NCBI GenBank assembly: GCA_045545455.1
Contig: JAZQAY010000024.1
Location: 1 to 10,817 of the forward strand
Source of the DNA: RUG754 sp045545455
GTDB lineage: Bacteria > Bacillota > Clostridia > Peptostreptococcales > Anaerovoracaceae
Direction of reading: 5' to 3'
DNA length: 10,817 nucleotides
Below are positions 6,865 to 10,817 of this stretch, piece after piece. How positions within the stretch are numbered: the stretch's first letter is position 1; the number at the start of each line of letters is the position of its first letter. A model generated the notes under the pieces. It saw nothing but the letters and a program-made list of their open reading frames with translations. It was not told the origin of the DNA and made no database searches. Both the position numbers and the translations under genes were made by a program.

Positions 6865-8283
6865 TTAGAATGGGCCGTATCCGATAGCGTTTGCGATCAC
6901 GATGAGCACGAAACCTGAAACTATCATGCATACGAAGGTCTTCCAGGACATCTTGAGCCAGTCGATGTAGTTGACACCGCAGAGCGAGCAGGAGATGAGT
7001 CCGCCGCCGGGCCAGAGCATGTTTGTAAGTCCGTCGCCTAACTGATAGGTGAGTACCATTACCTGCTGGTTGATGCCGAGCATTGTGCCGAGAGGGCTCA
7101 TGATGGGCATCATCATAACTGCCTTTCCGGAACCGGATACGACCAGGAAGTTGAAAGCGGTTACGAAGAGGAAGATGAGAAGCAGGGTAAGGGTGGTGGG
7201 CTTGCCGTCCAGGGCATTTCCCATATAGTATACGAGAGTATCGATGATTTGTCCCTGAGTGAGAAGAACCATGACTGACCTTGCGAGACCAATGGCAAAG
7301 GCTGCTGCGATAACAGGCTTGGTTCCTTCGACAAATCTGGTGCAGAGTTCGTTGGGACTTATCTTAAAGATGATCGCTGTGATTATGGCAAACATCACAT
7401 AGAGAGCTGAGATCTGACCGAGACCGAAGCCGAGCTTTAAGCATCCGTAGGCCTGGAAGAGGACCAGGATGATGAATACGGTGATGGCGATCTTGTGTCT
7501 CATGTCGAACTGAGCTTCGCCTGCTTCGATACCTTCAACAGCTTCACCTTTTTCGATGGCTTCAAGCTGCTTTTTGTATTCGTTGGAAACGATGCTCTTG
7601 TTGGGGTCTGCCTTTATCTTCTTTCCGTACATGAGTACGCTTACGAGTCCGATAACTGCCATTACGCAGAATACGATGAATCTGTAGCCGATTCCGGAGA
7701 ACATGGGAAGTCCTACGATCTGCTGTGAGATACCTGTGGTGAAGAGGTTTACCATGCCGCAGGCGAATCCGGCAGTTGCTGCGTACATGATGGTAGCAGC
7801 TCCCATCATCTTGTCATATCCAAGAGATACGATGATAGCCGTTACGATGGGGAAGAAGGGATATACTGCTTCGCCTGCTCCCATGATGTTCATTCCTGCA
7901 AAGTATGCGAAGAAGATAAGGATCACGATGACGTTCTTACCGTGAACTGCGGATGAAAGTTTCTTTACTGATCCGGTGAGGGTTCCTGTGGAGTTGAAGA
8001 CTCCCAGGCAGCCTGAGCAGATGAGAAGGGAGGCGATGATGGTGCCGCCTTCAACGAAGCCCGTGTATATAGATGTAAAGAATCCGATAAAGCTTATTGG
8101 GTTTTCATTTTCGACAAACCGGAAGTTGTCGGGATTTACCAGGGACTGTCCTGTTTCGGTTACTGTACGCTCGAAGGCGCCGCTGGGAACGATGTAGGAT
8201 AAGATAGTTACCAGAAGCATGATAGCGAACATGATCACGAATACGTGCGGCATCTGGAATTTTTTCTTGTTGAGAGTCTCCAT
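6865..8283 (-). CDS. yfcC: YfcC/DcuC-family membrane carrier
   Basis: A 472-residue integral membrane protein of the YfcC branch of the DcuC/ArcD-like carriers (C4-dicarboxylate or amino-acid type). The N-terminus (METLNKKKFQMPHVFVIMFAIMLLVTILSYIVPSG read in parts) has the family's first membrane helix followed by YIVPSGAFER at 30-39. Further hallmarks are FAYFAGMNIMGAGEAVYPFFPI near 125-146 and, toward the end, SGSGKAVMMMPIMSPLGTMLGI and TNMLWPGGGL. About 11-13 membrane helices are expected, with one charged loop at about 221-264. Members are thought to carry amino acids, peptides or dicarboxylates; the substrate here is unknown. GGAG 6 nt before ATG supports the start. It has its own perfect sigma-54 promoter with the same upstream elements as the amidohydrolase operon, so it probably imports the substrate of those enzymes. 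The symbol denotes family, not proven function. Confidence 0.87.
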   Translation of the reverse strand: METLNKKKFQMPHVFVIMFAIMLLVTILSYIVPSGAFERTVTETGQSLVNPDNFRFVENENPISFIGFFTSIYTGFVEGGTIIASLLICSGCLGVFNSTGTLTGSVKKLSSAVHGKNVIVILIFFAYFAGMNIMGAGEAVYPFFPIVTAIIVSLGYDKMMGAATIMYAATAGFACGMVNLFTTGISQQIVGLPMFSGIGYRFIVFCVMAVIGLVSVLMYGKKIKADPNKSIVSNEYKKQLEAIEKGEAVEGIEAGEAQFDMRHKIAITVFIILVLFQAYGCLKLGFGLGQISALYVMFAIITAIIFKISPNELCTRFVEGTKPVIAAAFAIGLARSVMVLLTQGQIIDTLVYYMGNALDGKPTTLTLLLIFLFVTAFNFLVVSGSGKAVMMMPIMSPLGTMLGINQQVMVLTYQLGDGLTNMLWPGGGLISCSLCGVNYIDWLKMSWKTFVCMIVSGFVLIVIANAIGYGPF

Positions 8284-8387
8284 TTTTTTCTCCTTACTTT
8301 TTGTCTTTGGGTAGGTGCTTGATAAGTGCGATTCTGTGATGGACTTTTGAGCGCGTCATCAGTTCTGTTTTAGCTGCCCACATTAAT

Positions 8388-8403
8388 AGCAAGGCCTGTG
8401 CCA
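8388..8403 (-). promoter_or_regulatory. Sigma-54 (-24/-12) promoter of the carrier gene
   Basis: On the minus strand TGGCACAGGCCTTGCT (8403-8388) is an exact match to TGGCAC-N5-TTGCT. The predicted start is near 8377, giving a leader of about 94 nt before the ATG at 8283. Confidence 0.95.
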
Positions 8404-8415
8404 AAGTGCGAAAAG

Positions 8416-8430
8416 CCTTGAAAATCAAGG
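8416..8430. promoter_or_regulatory. Palindrome IR1, copy 2
   Basis: The same CCTTGA-AAA-TCAAGG as at 5284-5298, in a 21-nt identical block (8411-8431). Its centre, 8423, is about 46 bp upstream of the predicted sigma-54 start, within 2 bp of the spacing at the other promoter. Confidence 0.75.
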
Positions 8431-8466
8431 GGTTTCACGTTTCGACAGGTTTTTGGTGTAAATATA

Positions 8467-8487
8467 TTTTTACAGCGCTTGTAAAAA
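8467..8487. promoter_or_regulatory. Palindrome IR2, copy 2 (candidate activator enhancer)
   Basis: TTTTTACA (8467-8474), 5-nt spacer, TGTAAAAA (8480-8487); centre 8477, about 100 bp upstream of the predicted sigma-54 start. An extra TGTAAA half-site lies at 8457-8462. This matches IR2 copy 1 in sequence, orientation and distance. Confidence 0.7.
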
Positions 8488-8550
8488 AATGTTGACGCAG
8501 GACAAAAAACTTTACGTTCCGGCAAAAGTTTTTTGCATATTTTAAAAATA

Positions 8551-8579
8551 TTGATTGTGCCTTTTCTGAACGATATGCT
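8551..8579 (+). promoter_or_regulatory. Sigma-A promoter of the M20 amidohydrolase gene
   Basis: TTGATT (8551-8556), 17-nt spacer, TATGCT (8574-8579); predicted start near 8586, about 63 nt before the ATG. No plus-strand site with GG-N10-GC and a good sigma-54 context was found in 8284-8640, so this gene seems to use the main sigma factor. With the carrier promoter and the two palindromes, this accounts for the 365-bp gap between genes. Confidence 0.6.
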
Positions 8580-8648
8580 AACATTACTTCAACAGAAACA
8601 TTTCCTGAACCTTCAAGACGTTTGAGCGCGTATATAAAGGAGGAAATC

Positions 8649-9875
8649 ATGAATAAGATCCTGGAAGATGCCAAACTGATCAGCACATTTATAAAAGAAG
8701 ACAGAAGAATCATCCATAAGAACCCCGAGGTCGGCTTCGACCTTCCTGATACTGTAAGATTCGTCAAGAAGAGACTTGACGAGATGGGTATCGACAACAA
8801 GATCTGCGGCGGCCCTATATCTAAGGAAGTAAGGGAGAAATTCCTCAGTGCAGGCTTCCCCGACATGGAATTCTGTTATGGAGTCGTGGCGGTTATCGGA
8901 GAGGGAAGCCCCTGCATACTCTTAAGAGCGGATATGGACGCTCTTCCGATGCCTGAGAATGCAGACCTGGAATTCAAATCATGTGTCCCCGGGAAAGCTC
9001 ATATGTGCGGTCATGATGCACATACCGCGATGCTTCTCGGAGCTGCAAGGCTCTTAAAGGACAGGGAAAAGGAATTAAAGGGCACAGTGAAGCTCATGTT
9101 CCAGCCCGGAGAAGAGTGCGGCTGCGGATCCAAGTTCATGGTAGATGACGGAGTGCTGGAAAACCCCAAGGTGGATGCAGCCTTCATGATCCACGTAATG
9201 TCCAATCTTGAGACCGGAAAAGCTGAGTACTCAACCGGAGTCATGTCAGCAGCAATGGATACCTTTATGGTAGACATTAAGGGTAAGGGAGGCCACAGTT
9301 CAGAACCGCAGAAGGCGATCGATCCTCTTCTGATATCCAATCAGCTTTATACAGCACTGAACGTACTTACAGGACGTGAGTGCGATCCGAGAGAGACCGT
9401 GGCGCTCACAGTCGGCGTTCAGCAGGGAGGATCTGCCATCAACGTTATTCCTGATGAATCCAGGATAGCTTTCAGTATGAGATCCTTCCATATAGATACA
9501 AGGAATCATATGCTGAACAGGATCCCGGAAATAGTAGACCATACGGTGAAGATGTGGAGAGGGGAATACAGCATGACCGAGTTCCACACTCCGTCGACAT
9601 ATGTAGAGCCTGAACTCTGCACGGAACTCAAGCCTTCCATAGAGAAGATACTGGGAGCCGGAAATATCAGAGAGGTCAGACCCTTCTCGGGTACGGAAGA
9701 TTTTGCATATGTCGCTGAGAAGGTACCCAGCATGGCGATGTGGCTCGGGGCGGGGGATCCCTCCGGAGCTCCGCTTCACAATCCCAATATGGTACTTGAT
9801 GAAGAAGCGTTCGAACTGGGAGCGGCTATACATACTCAGGTCGCTGTAGACTGGCTGGAAAGCAATTCAAAATGA
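8649..9875 (+). CDS. M20-family amidohydrolase (hippurate/N-acyl-amino-acid hydrolase-like)
   Basis: A 408-residue cytoplasmic dinuclear-metal amidohydrolase of the M20D group, which removes acyl groups from amino acids or cleaves related amide bonds. Motifs in order: IHKNPEVGFDLPDT near 22-35; LLRADMDALPMPE at 91-103; MCGHDAHTAMLLGAARLL at 119-136 with C120 and H122; QPGEE with E155/E156; H182 (MIHVMS); dimerisation-domain start KGKGGHSSEPQKAIDPL at 211-227; SGTEDFAYV at 347-355; LHNPNM with H377. Ligands are complete. About 20 residues (GGPISKEVREKFLSAGFPDME, near 54-74) are inserted before the strand GVVAVIG, where relatives usually have a short turn. The start is ATG at 8649 behind AAAGGAGG; an upstream in-frame TTG has no ribosome site. 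It is divergent from the carrier gene and probably acts in the same pathway. Confidence 0.9.
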   Translation: MNKILEDAKLISTFIKEDRRIIHKNPEVGFDLPDTVRFVKKRLDEMGIDNKICGGPISKEVREKFLSAGFPDMEFCYGVVAVIGEGSPCILLRADMDALPMPENADLEFKSCVPGKAHMCGHDAHTAMLLGAARLLKDREKELKGTVKLMFQPGEECGCGSKFMVDDGVLENPKVDAAFMIHVMSNLETGKAEYSTGVMSAAMDTFMVDIKGKGGHSSEPQKAIDPLLISNQLYTALNVLTGRECDPRETVALTVGVQQGGSAINVIPDESRIAFSMRSFHIDTRNHMLNRIPEIVDHTVKMWRGEYSMTEFHTPSTYVEPELCTELKPSIEKILGAGNIREVRPFSGTEDFAYVAEKVPSMAMWLGAGDPSGAPLHNPNMVLDEEAFELGAAIHTQVAVDWLESNSK

Positions 9876-9900
9876 ACTGACATAAGACATGAATGATGAT

Positions 9901-9940
9901 GGACTCCGCCTCATATCCTTATGGAATAGGGGCGGAGTCC
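9901..9940 (+). terminator. Hairpin terminator after the M20 gene
   Basis: A perfect 10-bp stem GGACTCCGCC (9901-9910)/GGCGGAGTCC (9931-9940) with a 20-nt loop, 25 nt after the stop codon. The following TGTGCGTTTT is only partly T-rich, so termination efficiency is uncertain. It insulates the rrn promoters that follow. Confidence 0.7.
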
Positions 9941-9949
9941 TGTGCGTTT

Positions 9950-10033
9950 TCCGACATTTAGTTATACATAATATGTAGTAATACAATATATATAAAGTAA
10001 TTTATGTATACAAAATATATTTGAAAAACCCAC
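9950..10033 (+). other. A/T-rich stretch upstream of the rrn promoters
   Basis: No gene is visible. The region is very A/T-rich with short A and T runs and a small TACATA-A-TATGTA dyad at 9965-9977. Its position immediately before the first rrn promoter fits an UP-element-like region that binds the RNA polymerase alpha subunit (inference). Confidence 0.4.
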
Positions 10034-10062
10034 TTGACAATGGGGATATATGGTGATATATT
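10034..10062 (+). promoter_or_regulatory. rrn promoter P1
   Basis: TTGACA (10034-10039), 17-nt spacer ending TGA, TATATT (10057-10062), that is, a perfect -35 with a TGn-extended -10. A small hairpin, GCTGTC/GACAGC (10069-10086), follows without a T-run. Confidence 0.8.
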
Positions 10063-10126
10063 AATAAAGCTGTCGAAAATGACAGCCACGCACTTAAGAA
10101 AACTTGTTAAAAAGTTAAAAAAGTGC

Positions 10127-10155
10127 TTGACAAGATAGCACTTCGGTGTTATCCT
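10127..10155 (+). promoter_or_regulatory. rrn promoter P2
   Basis: TTGACA (10127-10132), 17-nt spacer ending TGT, TATCCT (10150-10155). Tandem promoters ahead of 16S rRNA are usual in Firmicutes. The -35 lies between the arms AAGTGC (10121-10126) and GCACTT (10138-10143), which pair perfectly. Confidence 0.82.
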
Positions 10156-10387
10156 TGAATAGTTCCGCGTCATGCGGACCTGAACCTTGAAAACTTCATA
10201 GTGTAAGAATGATAGTAAGAGATCTTTGATCTCAAATCTATTTGAAACAATCAGCAGAATTGGTAAGACAATTCGGCGGATAGTTTCCGACAATTCTTGA
10301 AAAAGACAATAATTCTTAGCGGAATAGCTAAGCGAGAGTCTTGAGTAAGACAAATTCGAATTTAGACCTTCGGGTTTAGATAAACAT
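10156..10387 (+). other. 16S rRNA leader with boxA-like antitermination element
   Basis: A transcribed leader with no coding signal. TGAACCTTGAAAACT at 10181-10195 resembles the Firmicute boxA site bound by NusB/NusE for rRNA antitermination. Hairpins seen are TCCGC/GCGGA (10164-10178), a CTTAGC/GCTAAG stem near 10315-10333, and a TTCG-loop stem around 10363-10382 just before the mature 5' end. These are probable processing structures; the partner strand after 16S lies outside the window. Confidence 0.6.

Positions 10388-10817
<430 letters not shown>

Noticed and set aside
8341..8354. Plus-strand GG-N10-GC that could serve the M20 gene as a sigma-54 promoter
   Set aside because: The surrounding bases (TGGACT and GCGCG) fit the consensus poorly, and it lies about 295 bp before the ATG, beyond the minus-strand sigma-54 promoter's start.
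8521..8536. CGGCAAAAGTTTTTTGC resembling a sigma-54 site upstream of M20
   Set aside because: GG and GC are 12 nt apart instead of the required 10.
9300..9833. Minus-strand open frame (177 codons) opposite the M20 gene
   Set aside because: Antisense shadow of a well-supported enzyme gene, with no family resemblance.
9958..10353. Minus-strand open frame across the rrn promoter region
   Set aside because: It covers tandem rrn promoters and the 16S leader; its phenylalanine- and tyrosine-rich translation reflects A/T-rich regulatory DNA.

Overview
The right edge is the first ~430 nt of a 16S rRNA gene, preceded by tandem strong promoters. Its sequence is plainly of the class Clostridia and looks most like the Family XIII/Anaerovoracaceae group. 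That family call is from memory of signature stretches and is tentative. Strong GGAGG ribosome sites, consensus sigma-A promoters, sigma-54 promoters and an anaerobe-style YfcC carrier fit an amino-acid or peptide fermenting Firmicute.

Layout. (1) 1-1975, housekeeping and regulatory block: an RqcP/YabO S4-domain protein and a DUF554 membrane protein, both on the minus strand, and a divergent MerR-family regulator on the plus strand. The MerR and DUF554 promoters lie face to face and overlap almost completely. (2) 2009-9875, a catabolic module: two tandem YtcJ-type amidohydrolases (minus), a RocR-like PAS/AAA+/Fis sigma-54 activator (plus), a YfcC/DcuC-family carrier (minus) and an M20 amidohydrolase (plus). 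(3) 9876-10817: a terminator, then the rrn promoters, leader and the start of 16S rRNA.

How the module appears to work. The amidohydrolase operon and the carrier each have a textbook sigma-54 promoter (GG-N10-GC; the carrier promoter matches TGGCAC-N5-TTGCT exactly). Both promoters carry the same two upstream elements at matching distances: a CCTTGA-AAA-TCAAGG palindrome about 45 bp upstream of the predicted start, and a TTTTTACA-N5/6-TGTAAAAA palindrome about 100 bp upstream. The activator gene lies between them, and another TTTACATGTAAA palindrome covers its own -35. The inference is one regulon: the activator senses a small molecule through its PAS domain, then turns on import (YfcC) and hydrolysis (two amidohydrolases, with M20 alongside) of amide-bonded substrates such as acylated amino acids or small peptides. 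The substrate cannot be read from sequence. I know of no described system with exactly this gene set and promoter architecture, but novelty was not tested by any search.

No mobile elements, CRISPR arrays or tRNA genes were seen.
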